This document shows, piece after piece, positions 1 through 11,238 of a stretch of DNA of 64,000 nucleotides. A model generated the notes under the pieces. That model did no database searches. It was not told where the DNA came from and worked only from the letters and a program-made list of their open reading frames with translations. The DNA comes from Boswellia sacra (Eukaryota; Streptophyta; Magnoliopsida; Sapindales; Burseraceae): NCBI GenBank assembly GCA_013180625.2, contig SNVD02010247.1, positions 307,501 to 371,500 on the forward strand, given 5' to 3'. The position numbers were made by a program, and so were the translations under genes. The stretch's first letter is position 1. Each line of letters opens with the position of its first letter.

Positions 1-304
1 ATAAAAAACACCTGGATCAATCAATCAATCAATTATTAATTATTTTGACAATTTAATTGGATTGAATTTACTTCGAATCTAATTAAATTGGATTGGTTAT
101 TCAATATATTTCAATTAAAAATTGATATAATTTAATAAAACACTAATACTTTGCATTTGTATGAAATTGGATTGATCTCTAATTATTTTAAAATGGATTG
201 AATATAATTTTATTTGTAATTGAATTAGATTGGATTTGATCTAAAAATTGGATTGAATTAGATAAAAAAATCTAGAATCTAAGATTATATAACAAAATTA
301 ATAT
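1..304. other. AT-rich intergenic sequence
   Basis: Very AT-rich, with short repeated words such as attggattga and aatcaatc. No coding potential or recognisable element was seen. Confidence 0.6.
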
Positions 305-1871
305 GGGACAATATTAATACTACCCCCGAGTTTTAGCTTAATATCACTCGGAGAATGACTATCTCATTTTAATCAATCACATCCCTGATATTTTTCAAAA
401 TCGATCAACTGTTAATTTCAACCCTAATGGAAGTATAAATATACCTTTTTACCCCTAAATATAAAATTTAATCAAATAAAAAATAAAAATCTAATTTTTT
501 TGGGTTGTTCATGCTTCCCCTCTGCTTCGCTTCTCTCCGACTTCATTCCTTTTACTTCCTCTCCACTTCTGTTCTTCCATTCCTCTTCGATTCCTCGGCA
601 AATCACTAATCAAAATCAAAAACCCCTAATTCGCCAATCTCCCACAATCGATTCAACATTTTATTCCAATAAATACAAAACCAAACACCCAAATCTCGTA
701 AATCAATATGTCGGCTTGGTTCAACCCGCGTGGTGCTGGAGGCATGGCTGTGCTCGGCGGTTGTGATGGTGGTTGAGTTGCTTTGTTGATGCGACCGTTG
801 ATGACGGTTGGTGATCGTAGCTATTGATGATGGTTGGTGATGGCAGTAGTTGATGTGGTTGTTGCTTCTAATTTCTTCTGGGTTGTGGTGGATGATCACC
901 ATTTTAAAAATTTCGTCGCCTCACACTCCATTTTTGCTGCCGCTTTGCTCATGTTCGATTCCCTTATTTTCAGCTTCGGTTTCTATGGTGAGTTGCTGCT
1001 CTTTCATGAGTGGTGGTTGACCTCTCTCTCCCTTGTTTGTCCTCTCCTCTCCTCTCTATGTCATCTCTCTTTTCTTCGTTGGATTTCGACACTGTGGCAG
1101 GTGTGTGGATGGGCTTTTTGGGGTGGTGTAGCTGGTTTCAATAGGGGATGTTGGTGGCTATGGAGGTTGGATTTCAATAGAGGATGTTGGTAGCTGTGGG
1201 GGATGGATTTTTGGACTGGTGATGGTGGTTTGGTTTATTTGCGAGTGGTGGCGGTTGCTGGGTCAGTTTCATTTATTATTCTTTCTTTTGAAATTTCTTC
1301 GCAATCGACCCCTGCATGTGAATTTTTTGAACTTCCTCGTTTGTCTCTCTTTCTCTCCATCTTCGATCTTCACGACATGGATTTTTCCCTTTTAATTTCA
1401 TTTATCCTTTTTTTTGAATCTTGTTGTTGTTGCAACATTTTTTGAATTTCAGTTTTATGATGGAGCTTTTAATAGATTTGAGACGAGATGCATTGGCGGT
1501 TGCCTTGTTGTTGTTCAGGTGGTGGTAGCTACCTGGTTGTTGTTCAGGTGGTGCGGCTGGGGATTTTAGGGGGTGGTGATGGCGGTTGCGTTGCTGGGTC
1601 TGGGTTTGTTTTGGGGGATGCTGGCGGTTGCTGGCTTTGTTTGGGAGTGGTGGCTTTGTTTCTTTTTTTGCAGGTTAAAATTTATTTTCGAATGAATTTT
1701 GGAATGAGTGGTATGAAATTCTTATATTACCCCTGGAGTTAGTTTAAAAATTAACAGAAAACTTTAAATGATAATTTGTATGTAAGTTGAGGGGTGTTAT
1801 TGATTGAAAATGTATAGTCATTTTCTGAGTGAGATTAAGTCAAAAGTCGACGGCAGTTTTTGAAATTATCC
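305..1871. mobile_element. MULE-like non-autonomous element with long terminal inverted repeats
   Basis: The left end (from 305, gggacaatattaat) and the reverse complement of the right end (ending near 1871, aggataatttcaaa) align over roughly 140 bp, including the shared block gaatgactat. The ends have the GGGA(C/T)AAT form also seen in the MULE at 57-63 kb. Flanks (aaattaatat / aaattttaatat) resemble a decayed target duplication but are not a clean 9-mer. The interior, about 700-1740, is strikingly G/T-rich on the plus strand, with repeated words such as ggatgttggtggct and gttgttcaggtgg. It encodes no recognisable protein; the short frames inside look fortuitous. It could be a captured gene fragment (Pack-MULE) or a degraded repeat. 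Confidence 0.65.
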
Positions 1872-1872
1872 T

Positions 1873-2235
1873 AAATTTTAATATTCAAATCAACTTTTAA
1901 TATTAAAAAAAAGAGTTTAATAAAACCGATAATGGTAATTTAAACATGTTTTTTGCATTTTATATGAGTTTAAAATGGATGTTTTCTTCATCATTTATCC
2001 TCTATTGTTCCCGAAACCCGATACTGAAAATACTTTCCTTACTGTCTTAATTTTAAAAACAAAATTTACGTTTTAAAGCATAAAAAAATCATTTTTTATT
2101 TTTGGTTTCCAAATCATTTTCTCTTCCTGGGCACCTAACCAAACTATTAAACAATGTGAGCATCAGTGGGTTTATTCATTACAGGTCTCCCATGATTCAC
2201 GCAAAATTTTTGGCTTAATAACTACATTTTATTAT
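1873..2235. other. Intergenic spacer between two elements
   Basis: AT-rich sequence with no open frame or repeat that I recognise. Confidence 0.5.
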
Positions 2236-2244
2236 TTTTAATTT

Positions 2245-3004
2245 GGGAAAAATGAAAAAATAGATAAAATTAGGGACCTTAGTTGAAATTTAGACACATT
2301 TTAAAAAATTTTCATACCATAGACACTTTCTTGATAAAAAGACTCAATTGCCCTTGGTTTTTGACTGCAGAGGGGGAGATGGGTTTCGTTGATTTTTCGA
2401 GCGTTGTCGAGTGTCGAGTGTCGCGTTGTGTTATGTCGAGTTGTCACAACACCACTCGACACAATTCCACTTGACACTCGACATTCGACAAATATCCGAC
2501 ACTCGATACTACACATTTCATCACTCGACAACCACTCAACACACGATATTTCACCACTCGACAACACTCGACACTCGACATTTCACCACTCGACACTCGA
2601 CATTACATAACTCAACACGACTCGACAGGTTGTTGTCGAGTGTCGAGTGTCTTCTTCTTCGCGATATAACACTGGATTCACAACTCGTTTCGTCGGTTTT
2701 TACACGCATTAACCACAAAAATCACATTATAACACTCTATTTATCCTTAAATAAGTTCACAAATCTTTGGGAAACTCAAATCCCGAATTTAAATTCCCTA
2801 AAAACTAAATCAAATCTGAAGAGAGGGAGATGGGTTTCCGTAATTTTTGTATGAAGAGAGAGAAATAAGGCTTTGAAAAAAAATTGAATAAATAAGGGCA
2901 ATTGGGTCTTTTTGTCAAGAAAGTATCTATAACATGAAAATTTTTGAGGATGTGTCTAAATTTCAACTAGGGTCCCTAATTTTGTCTATTTTTTTAATTT
3001 TCCC
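2245..3004. mobile_element. TCGAG-array MITE, copy 1 (MULE-like, 9-bp TSD)
   Basis: Terminal inverted repeats of about 110 bp begin gggaaaaatgaaaaaatag and include the blocks gaaatttagacacat and aaaaattttcat. They are flanked by a perfect 9-bp duplication, ttttaattt (2236-2244 and 3005-3013). The interior is an array of cactcgaca / tgtcgagtg words. There is no transposase. A 9-bp TSD with long TIRs fits the Mutator-like superfamily; the assignment is an inference from structure. Two further members lie at 3162-4016 and 53274-54272. Confidence 0.9.
2395..2665. repeat. TCGAG-rich short tandem/inverted word array
   Basis: At least twenty occurrences of ctcga/tcgag, mostly within the 9-mer cactcgaca or its complement tgtcgagtg. 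The complement orientation sits at both edges and the forward orientation in the middle, so the array can fold on itself. Overlapping frames in all readings are by-products of the low-complexity sequence. Confidence 0.85.
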
Positions 3005-3161
3005 TTTTAATTTTGGAATTTTAGTTTCTCTTCATTGACAGAGGGGCCCGTCAACACTTACGCTAAACTCGGCGTGGTGGCGGGTTAGGGTCACTGTAAC
3101 TGGTGATGAATCACGTTGAAGCTCAACTCAACCCAGTTTTTCAAATATTAGGAAAATATTA

Positions 3162-4016
3162 GGGAAAATTGAAAAAATAGACACAATTAAGGAACCTTAA
3201 TGAAATTTGAACACAACTTAAAACATTTTCATGTCATAGACGCTTTCTTGACAAAAAGACTCAAATACCCTTTGAAATTCAATTTATTTCTAAACTCTTT
3301 ATTTCCCTCTTTCCTTCACTTACCTCTTCCTATTTCCATAACCGTGTCCTATTTTCATAACCGTCTGTTGTTGTTCAGCTTTCAATACCCCTCCACACCA
3401 TCAAAAACGTAGTTCGAAACGCAGCAAGAGGAACGAGAAACTTATTCTGTGTTTGGGGATTTGGGGTAGATTTTAGAGATTTTGAATTTGAGGATTTAAG
3501 TTTGCATTTGTATTTTGTATTTTTTCTGTGTTTGTGGGGCTAAATGTAGTGTTATTTGGTTGATTTTTTGGTTTGATGTGTGTACGTGAAAATCGATGCG
3601 TTTCGTCGTGATGAAGAAGACACTCGAAAATCGACGCGTTTCGTCATGATGAAGAAGACACTCGACGTGTTGAGTCCTGTCGGATGCTTCAACCGACACT
3701 CGACATCATCGTCGGTGTTCACTCTACACTAGACATAACGTGTCAAGTCTTGTCGGATGCACAGACTGACACTCGATATAACGTGTCGAGTGAACACCGA
3801 CGATGATGTCGAGTGTCGGTTGAAACATTCGACATGACTCAACATGTCGAGTGTCCTCTTCGTCACAACGAAATTCGTCTTTTTTTTTTTTAAGTTTGAG
3901 TTTCAAAGGACATTTTAGTCATTTTTTCAAGAAAGTGTCTATGGCATGAAAATTTTTCAGGATGTGTTTAAATTTCATTAAGGGTCCTTAATTGTGTCTA
4001 TTTTTTCAATTTTTTC
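3162..4016. mobile_element. TCGAG-array MITE, copy 2 (MULE-like, 9-bp TSD)
   Basis: Same TIR family as copy 1 (left end gggaaaattgaaaaaatag, right end the complement of gaaaaaattgaaaaaatag). It has a perfect 9-bp TSD, aaaatatta, at 3153-3161 and 4017-4025. Inside are a non-array segment (about 3270-3590) and a TCGAG array (about 3590-3870). Copy 3 at 53 kb carries the same interior in the opposite orientation, so copies 2 and 3 form a subfamily. Confidence 0.92.
3590..3870. repeat. TCGAG-rich array in MITE copy 2
   Basis: Repeated phrases of the form gacactcgac, cgtgtcgagt and accgacgatgatgtcgagtg occur in both orientations. The phrase around 3690-3730 returns inverted around 3790-3830, giving an internal palindrome. 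Confidence 0.75.
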
Positions 4017-4025
4017 AAAATATTA

Positions 4026-4532
4026 AGAGCCCAGAAACAAAAATTAAACAAGAAAATGAAATTTCTACTTGTGGGCCTAGCCGAAGGAATGAGCTTTTGT
4101 TGATTTTGTGTCCATAGCGAGTTCTGGGTATGGTGGAATCCTGGTTTTGGGTTTCTGTTCATGACAAGATTGAAAAAAGGCATGAAAATTTACTGTTAAA
4201 AAGTGAGCATGTGTTGTGACTTTTCTGTTAGTTTCGCTAGTAAAATTTATTTTTAATTAATATCCAGAAGTCCCTGAACTTTCTCTAGACTTTTTCTATC
4301 AGAAAACTTGTGAATATTAATGTCTACTGGTGCATTGCACGATCCATTGTCAAAATTATCAATTTCTATTAAATAGTGGAGCATGCACTTTCTTGTTCTA
4401 CTGTTTGTCACTTGATATAATGATATGATATGAATGGATACTGTTGGGTACAAGCATAAGCTGGATTAAAATTCTTATTTAGAGGGTGAAAAATGAAAGT
4501 TTTTGCTCTAGCGATATGGATTTTGGTTTCTT
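4026..4532. other. Intergenic sequence
   Basis: AT-rich, with no gene or repeat recognised. It ends at the 5-bp ttctt that appears to be the left target duplication of the next element. Confidence 0.5.
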
Positions 4533-4858
4533 TTTTATGGGAACCGGTACAAAAACAAACCAAAATAAAAAACAAACACGAACAACCTCCAACCAACACT
4601 TACACAACAATCAACTTAACAATCTGTTTAAATAATCTGTCTAATATGAAATATCAATATCTGAATAATGTCTAACAAAATAATAATGAAAACCTATATT
4701 TGTACTAGCTAAGATATATTCGAATTTGAGTATAATTAAGATAAGTCAAAATCCATCTTTGAGTCAAAATCCCTAAACTAATGATTTCTCAAATTAAATG
4801 AAACCCTAATTAATTAAAGACTAAAAGACTATAATAACCCTAACAATAAAATAAGCCA
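4533..4858 (-). repeat. 3' LTR of the chromovirus
   Basis: About 326 bp, aligned by eye with 11239-11480 plus the end of 17494-17560. Its plus-strand right edge is aataagcca, matching aataagtca at 17552-17560. The TG at its plus-strand left edge is mutated. Confidence 0.85.
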
Positions 4859-4869
4859 TTCTATCTCAA

Positions 4870-5210
4870 TTCCCCTTGGAAAGACTCGTCTCTGTACGAG
4901 TGTGACTGCAAGTACAAATCCAAAGTATGGGGATTGATGTGACGGAGCTCATCCTTAGGAAGCCAAGTATCATCATCTACTAGTCAGCCATTCCAACGAA
5001 CAAGGAAACGCAAAAACCACCAGTAGTAGAAGTAAAATAGTGTTCATCCAAAATGTGATCAACCTCATCAATCGGTGGAGGATCAAATAGAGGCAAACGA
5101 GGTATGACAATAGTAGGAGAACCTGTATAAACATCAAATACAGCTGGAGGCTCGAAATGTACTGGGCAAGGAAACAAGTCTACTACATTAAAAATTGGAC
5201 TAATATCCAA
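4870..5210 (-). pseudogene. Chromodomain end of the chromovirus polyprotein (broken)
   Basis: The reverse strand reads a segment with IDEVDHILDEHYFTS, a Gly-Gly turn, then VDDDTWLPKDEL and a closing LDLYLQ. This is the typical shape of the integrase-fused chromodomain of plant chromoviruses, which targets integration to particular chromatin. An in-frame stop near 4980 separates the two parts, so it is non-functional. The polyprotein stop lies just right of the 3' LTR, next to a purine-rich aaggggaattgag that may be the polypurine tract. Confidence 0.7.
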
Positions 5211-5623
5211 TCAGAAGGCAAGTCAAGTAAATAAGCATTAGAACCAAGCCTATGATTAACTTTAAACTGGCCATGGGCACGTGCATGCAATTTCTTGTTA
5301 GCTTATTTAGGGAAACAAGAAGGGTCAAGGTGAACCATGACATAATCACCTTCCTTAAAAACCTTTTCTTTATGATATAGATGAGCAAGAGACCTATATT
5401 TATTGTTACTAAAGGAAATCATTTGTCTAACCTCAGCATGCAAATTGCGTATATGGGTGACAAAATCAGTTGCAAAGTTTGAAGAAGGTTAATCAGAAGG
5501 TAAGCAAACAAGGTCAATGGGTTGGCAGGGCGTAATACCATAAATAATCATGAACGGACTCTTGCCAGTGGACCTATGAACAACATTATTATAAGTAAAC
5601 TCAGCCATAGACAACACTAAATC

Positions 5624-6190
5624 CTAATTACCGAACTTTTCTCCTACTAGATAACGAAGCAAGTTCCCTAAGCTATGATTAACCACTTCAGTTTGGCCAT
5701 CGGTTTGAGTATGATAAGCTGAAGAGAACTTAAGAGATATACCAAACAGTTTCCAAAATGTCTTCCAAAAGTAACTAACAAACTTAACATCTCTATCAGA
5801 CACTATTGACACAGGCAGTCCATGGAGACGGACAATCTCCCTAAAGAATAGTTAAGTTATATATGAAGCATCACTAATCTTAGAGCAAGGGATAAAATGA
5901 GCCATTTTAGAGAACCTATCAACCACAACAAAAATAGAATCATGTTTCCTACTGATTTTAGATAATCTTAAAAGGAGGTCCATGCTAACATCTCTCCAAG
6001 GAAGGCAAGGAATAGGGAGGGGAGTGTATAACCCTTGATTAAGTTTCCTAGCCATAGCTACTTGACAAGTACGACATTGGAATATAATCCTAGTAACATC
6101 CCTGTTCAATGACAACCAATAAAACCTATCCTCTACTAAGGCAATAGTTTTATCGCTCCTTAAGTGACCGACTAATCCTCCAGCATGCAT
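5624..6190 (-). pseudogene. Integrase of the chromovirus (broken)
   Basis: Two reverse-strand frames. 5852-6190 has the integrase zinc-binding region (GHLRSDKTIALVEDRFYW, then CRTCQVA) and the start of the catalytic core (WRDVSMDLL, FVVVDRFSKMAHFIPC). 5624-5812 has the core continuation ([16 protein letters not shown], then [16 protein letters not shown]). The conserved catalytic Asp residues are readable, but frameshifts and stops lie between the pieces. Integrase would insert the cDNA into the host genome; this copy cannot. Confidence 0.85.
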
Positions 6191-6210
6191 TTCTCAAACT
6201 AAAAGATCTG

Positions 6211-6521
6211 TCACAGAAGTACGTGGAATGAATAAATGACCTTAAAAAGATAACCATCATGAATGATAAAATTTACATGATCTCTACAGTTATTATCTAA
6301 GAGTACCTTATGAATGATGCCAAAATCAGGACAACAAGGATACTCAGATTTCATCCTATCAAAACCTACAATCTCAACTTGCTTGGTTTGAAGGGTGTAC
6401 ATGACTCTACTAAGGGCATCGGCTACCTTATTATCCTCTCCAGGACTATGTCTAAGTACAAATGTGAACATTTGAAGGAACTCAGACCACTTGACATGTC
6501 TCTCATTCAATCGCTTTTGGG
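6211..6521 (-). pseudogene. RNase H C-terminus and linker of the chromovirus, cut by a MITE
   Basis: The reverse-strand frame contains W-x-x-FLQMFTF, RHSPGEDNKVADALSR and a downstream linker, typical of the end of gypsy RNase H. Its N-terminal part continues on the far side of the MITE (from about 7203 upward), so one RNase H domain is split by the 662-bp insertion. Confidence 0.8.
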
Positions 6522-6531
6522 ATTAAAGATA

Positions 6532-7193
6532 GAGTAATTAACATTACTATCCTTAATGTTTGGGCGAATTAACACTCTCCCCATAACCTTCAGCGAAGTA
6601 ACATACAAGCCCCTAATTTTCAAATATCGTTAATCCATTCATTAAACATATTGCGGGAAGACAATTTTGCCCTTATTTATATTATAAGATTTTTTATTTA
6701 TTTCTCTTTATAAATGAGATAAATTTTAAAAACACCAACAAGACTCGAAAACATCATATTTTTTAAAATTTTATAGAACATGGTTTGTATAGATGGTTTG
6801 TAAAAAGTGATTTTTTTAAAATAAAAATTAAAAAGAAAATGGTTTATAGATAAATGAAAATGGTAGTCTAACTGGTTTTCTTTCTAATTTTTATTTTTTA
6901 AAATTTTTATTTTTTAAAAATAAAATTAAAAAGAATTTTTTTTTTTGTAAATAAACCATTTTTTTAAAATAGTTTGTAAATAAAAATTAATGTTTTAAAA
7001 TTTTTCTCTATTATAAAGAGAAATAAATAAATAAATCTTGTAATATAAATAAGGGTAAAATTATTTTTCCATAATACGTTCAATGGATGGACTAATGGTA
7101 TTTGAAAATTATGGGTCTTTATGTTTCTTTGCTAAAGGTTGGGGGGAGAGTGTTAGTTTGCCCAAACGTTGGGGGTAACAATTTTAATTACTC
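6532..7193. mobile_element. MULE-like MITE inside the chromovirus pol
   Basis: The ends gagtaattaa...ttaattactc are inverted, and the TIRs extend for more than 150 bp (shared gtttgggc, aacactctcccc, aaacata, ttttcaaata, cccttatttatatta). A perfect 10-bp duplication, attaaagata, flanks it at 6522-6531 and 7194-7203. It has no coding capacity. The TSD length and long TIRs fit a Mutator-like MITE. It clearly post-dates the retrotransposon, whose RNase H it interrupts. Confidence 0.93.
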
Positions 7194-7203
7194 ATTAAAG
7201 ATA

Positions 7204-8525
7204 TTTTAATGCTTGATGGTTAGAGTAAAGGACAAATTCATTAGGCAAAAGATAATACTACCAATATTGTAGAGATCTGACAATAGCATAGAACTCTTTA
7301 TCATAGGTAGAATATCTTTGTTTAGCCTCACTGAGTTTCTCACTAAAGAAAGCAATAGGGTGACTCTCTTGACTCAGGACTCCTCCTATACCTTCTCCTA
7401 AAGCATCACAAGCTACTTCAAAGACTTTGAAGAAAATCTGGGTGCCTAAGGACAGGGGCTTGAGTCATTTGTTGCTTAATAAGCTCAAATGCTCTAGTGG
7501 TTACAGGGGTCCATTGAAATTCACCATTTCGCATGCAATCAGTGATGGGTGCCATAATGGCGCTAAATTCTCTTATGAATCTCCTATAGAAAGAAGCTAA
7601 GCCATGAAAACTATGAATTTCAGACAAGATCCTAGGTGTAGGCCAAGATGTAATATTCTTTACCTTACTAGGATCGACTTTTATACACTTAGAAGAAACT
7701 ATGAATCCTAAGAAAAGGATGTGAGACTGCTTGAAAGAACATTTATTAAGATTGATGTACATTTTCTCATTCCTAAGGGTTCAAAAAACTTTCTTAAAAT
7801 GGTCTAAATGATCTTCCTCACTCTTACTATATATGAGAATGTCATCAAAATAAACTACAAGAAACTTCTCTATAAAAGGTTGTAACATATGGGTCATGAC
7901 TCTCAAAAAACTACTAGGAGCATTAAACAAGCCAAAAGGCATAACTAACGACTCATATGATCCATCAGGGGATTTAAAAGTGATTTTCATCACTTGATCT
8001 AATCCTAATTTGATGATAACTACTCCTTAAATCTATCTCAGAGAACCAACTAGAACTAGCTAATTCATCTAACATATCCTCAAGTCTAGATACAGGAAAC
8101 CTATACTTAATGGTGATTTTGTTTATGGCTCTACTATCTACACACATTCTCTAAGATCTATCTTTCTTAAGGGTAAATAACATTGGAACTACACAAGGAC
8201 TAAGACTATGATGAATGAAACATTTCTCTAACAGACCTTCTATTTGCCTATTTAACTCAGCTTTTTCAATAAGGTTCATCCTATAATGTGGAAGGTTAGG
8301 AAGTTGTGAACCTGGAACTAAGTCAATGGCATGTTGAATATTTCTCATGGGTGGTAGCTCGTTGGGTAAGTCCTCAGGGGCTACATCACTAAACTCTTCT
8401 AAAAGTTCACTTATCGTAGGGGAAAAGCCTAAACTAAACTTTCGTGATTGCTCTTTTAGAACCAATGTGTACACAACAGTCTCTTGGCTTTCTTTCATAA
8501 AATGAGTTAGAGCCAAAATATTCAA
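7204..8525 (-). pseudogene. Reverse transcriptase and N-terminal RNase H of the chromovirus (broken)
   Basis: Read right to left on the reverse strand: the RT entry motif [20 protein letters not shown] with LPHYRMN (8151-8525), then ALLEKC-like and [10 protein letters not shown]; 7781-7993 holds [12 protein letters not shown] and the catalytic YFDDILIYS; 7418-7762 holds the thumb/connection ([22 protein letters not shown]). Part of RNase H follows to the MITE. The YFDD active site is preserved, but stops and frameshifts separate the blocks. This enzyme copies the element RNA into DNA. Confidence 0.88.
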
Positions 8526-8740
8526 GTTGCGTTTCTTATGTTCTAAGGTATTGGCTCTAAACTTTGGAGTTAGCTTATCTTTTTAAACCCTAGTTGAAAC
8601 CTTAAAATTGTCAGTAGGTTTGGCTGGTTTCAAAGTAATAGGTTTACCATAATGATTGAACACATAGGTGTTCTCTTTCCTATGGTTTATTACATCAAGG
8701 TCATAAAGCCAAGGCCTACTTAGGAGGATATGAGCCATAT

Positions 8741-9046
8741 CTATAGGTACACATCACAATAGATATTTTCATTGTAAAAACACAATTTAAGAGGAACAAG
8801 ACATCTATGAGTGACAGGTAGGGTTGTTTTATTGATCCAAGCTACTTGAAAAGGATTAGGGTGAGGCTCTGGAGTGAGTTTAAACCTACCAATTGCAGCC
8901 TTAGAAATGACGTTCAAGGTACTACCTCCATCTATCACTAGTTTGCACAACTGATTCTTAAGGGGGACTAAAGTATGAAACATATTGGTTCTCTTCCAAG
9001 AATCAGAAACTACTAGAGTGGACAAAATACAACGCATAACTGACAA
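8741..9046 (-). pseudogene. Aspartic protease region of the chromovirus
   Basis: The reverse-strand frame has LVIDGGSTLNVIS, the retropepsin active-site loop with D-G-G-S in place of the usual D-S/T-G-A/S. It is followed by a hydrophobic stretch typical of plant gypsy proteases. It would process the polyprotein. The frame is short and cut off from RT by stops. Confidence 0.75.
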
Positions 9047-9064
9047 TTATTCATCAAACTCCTC

Positions 9065-10283
9065 TTCTTGAATGTCTCCTAATCCTAAATCTTTATTCTC
9101 TTCTAATAGTTTTAAGACCTCTCATTCAGGATCCTCATGGGTTGGTTCACTAGTATCATAACCTATAGTCATGGTATGACTAGGACAACGGGCAGCGACA
9201 TGACCTCTATCCTGAAAATTGCAACATATAATTGGAGAATAGTTGGAGTTACCCGCGAATGAGTTTGAAGCACTAATTGATCTTTCCGTATTGGAATTAA
9301 AATAGGAATTGACATTGGGATTTGAAGCACTAGATGTAGAGTAACTAGGAGTTGATGAGTTAGAAGCTCTAGTAGTGGAGGACTATTGATTAAGGTTGTT
9401 TCTATTGAAAGTCTTGATTTGAGGAGATAGGGTATGCACTGAAGAAGTTTGCCTAATGTTATAAGCTTTAATATGGAATTCAGCATTCAAGGCTTTATTA
9501 TAGGCATCTTCTAAACTACCACGATTGCTTAACTCAACATTACGCTGAATGTCATACCTAAGTCCATTGATAAATCTAGGATGGCATCGTCAGACTCTTC
9601 AATGTTACACTTAATGTGAAGACTATCAAACCTAAATTGGTACTCAAAGACATTAGAAGAACCTTGCCTAAGGTTAAGAAATTGTCTGTAAAGTTGCTTT
9701 TTGTAGGACTAAAGAACATATTTTTGTGTAAGGTCCATTTTCAGTTCTTCACAAGAAGGAGGACGACGATATTGTTGGTAAAATCTACATTCTATGGATT
9801 GACAATAGATCTTAGGCAGTATGAACTCACTTAAGTCGAGCAAAACAAACACGATAGATGTCTACCATGTCATGCCAAGCAAAATACTCCTTTATGGTAT
9901 CTATCCAATATAGGAAAACAGTGGGTTCTAACTTACCATAGTTTATGCTTGACACCTTTTGGAATGTCAGATGACTCATGCCTAGAATGACTTCAATTAC
10001 TTCTATGACTGCCTTTGTCATTACTATCATCTTCAAACAAAGGATTATGTGTATATTTTTGCTTATGTTGTCTTTTGGATGTGGATCCTATGACTTCCTT
10101 ACCCTTATCGAACCTATTAGATGATCTAAAATTATTATCCCTATGATTAACTTGCTCTCTAATATCTTTTACAATTTGTTCAATGCAAGCAAACCTAAGC
10201 TCTAATCCATTCAACCTATTATTTATGGTATTTAAATCAGGTTATTGGATATGTTGTTCAAGAGGGGGATTTGGGTCTACCAT
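9065..10283 (-). pseudogene. gag of the chromovirus (broken)
   Basis: The likely start Met is near 10283, just inside the leader (MVDPNPPLEQ). Then come an N-terminal region with FACIEQIVKDIREQV, the capsid-like YGKLEPTVFLYWIDTIKEYF (9827-10036), RPPSCEELK with YKKQLYRQFLNLRQ (about 9600-9760), and a damaged zinc knuckle near 9185-9230 (FQDRGHVAARCP). Several stops and shifts break it. Gag would form the virus-like particle and bind RNA. Confidence 0.75.
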
Positions 10284-10289
10284 TTTTTT

Positions 10290-11223
10290 TGCGTGGTTAT
10301 GCTAAGTTTAGTTTAAAATTTCCTATGAGTGATAAAAGTAAATATGATGTTGTTGTAGTGCAAATAAAGGCAAGAAAAGAAAGTATACAATGATTTTTTT
10401 GGGTTAAACTGAAAGAAAATGAAATATGAAGGCTAACATGTAATTAAAAGCAATAGTATATAGGCTAAACTATAAACTGGAAGTGTATAGGCTAAAGTGT
10501 AATATAATGAAACTGTATAGGCTAACATGTAAACATTGAGAATACAGGGGTTAAACTGTAAAAGGGGTAAATTGCAAATTTAAAAAAATTCAGATAGTGG
10601 TGTAATTATGCAAAGTAGGTGATTTTCCAAGATATTAGACTTGATTTAATGACAAATAACTTGAAAGCCCCTAACCGAAAACATCAACCAATTTTAAAAA
10701 GTGACAAAAAAGTCCCTAACCTCAAGCATCTAGAGCACCCTTAGATGGCTGCTTCTGACGATCGGACGGTGACAGTCAAACCTTTAGGTGGTGGATCGAC
10801 AACGGCTGCGACTTTTTTGATGGGTGGTGTAAGCCATGGTGGTTTATGTGGTGGCTTTCAAACTGAATTTTGACTTTTTGGGGACTTTCCGATAAAAATT
10901 AATGATCAGCCAAGAAGGGAAAGTTTACGGGGAGGGGCTAATCTATTACTTGGTGGTGGAGGTCAGACACCACTCGCTGGTTGACGGTGATGAGCAAAGA
11001 CGACGACAATCTGTTTTTGGGCATTTTGAGGGTTATAGGATTCTGGTGATGGTGATGAAGGAAAGAATGATGGAGATGTCCTGATCTATGATTTGATGTA
11101 TTCGATGATAGGTGATGCGTCGGTGATCGGTGATCAACAGGAACTCTGGGGATGAATAGTAATAAACAGTGACTATGTTTGGGGTTTATGGAATTTAGGA
11201 TGAATTTTGTGGAATGATGTTAA
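10290..11223 (-). other. 5' leader of the chromovirus
   Basis: Untranslated region between the primer binding site and gag. It includes the short repeated words aaactgtaaa/taaactata at 10440-10570. The short plus-strand frame at 10902-11084 is judged fortuitous. Confidence 0.6.
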
Positions 11224-11236
11224 GATCTGATACCAA
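11224..11236 (-). promoter_or_regulatory. Primer binding site, initiator tRNA-Met type
   Basis: The reverse strand reads ttggtatcagatc, which matches the plant initiator tRNA-Met primer-site consensus TGGTATCAGAGC at 11 of 12 positions. It lies 2 nt from the LTR edge at 11239, which fixes the 5' LTR boundary and the minus orientation. Confidence 0.9.
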
Positions 11237-11238
11237 AT

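Noticed and set aside
606..1742. Several 80-120 aa frames in the 305-1871 element
   Set aside because: G/T-rich low-complexity sequence. No conserved motif and no consistent splicing between frames.
2301..2854. Overlapping open frames on both strands in the first TCGAG MITE
   Set aside because: The array of cactcgaca/tgtcgagtg is stop-poor in most frames, and the translations are low-complexity His/Ser/Thr strings with no domain. They are by-products of the repeat.
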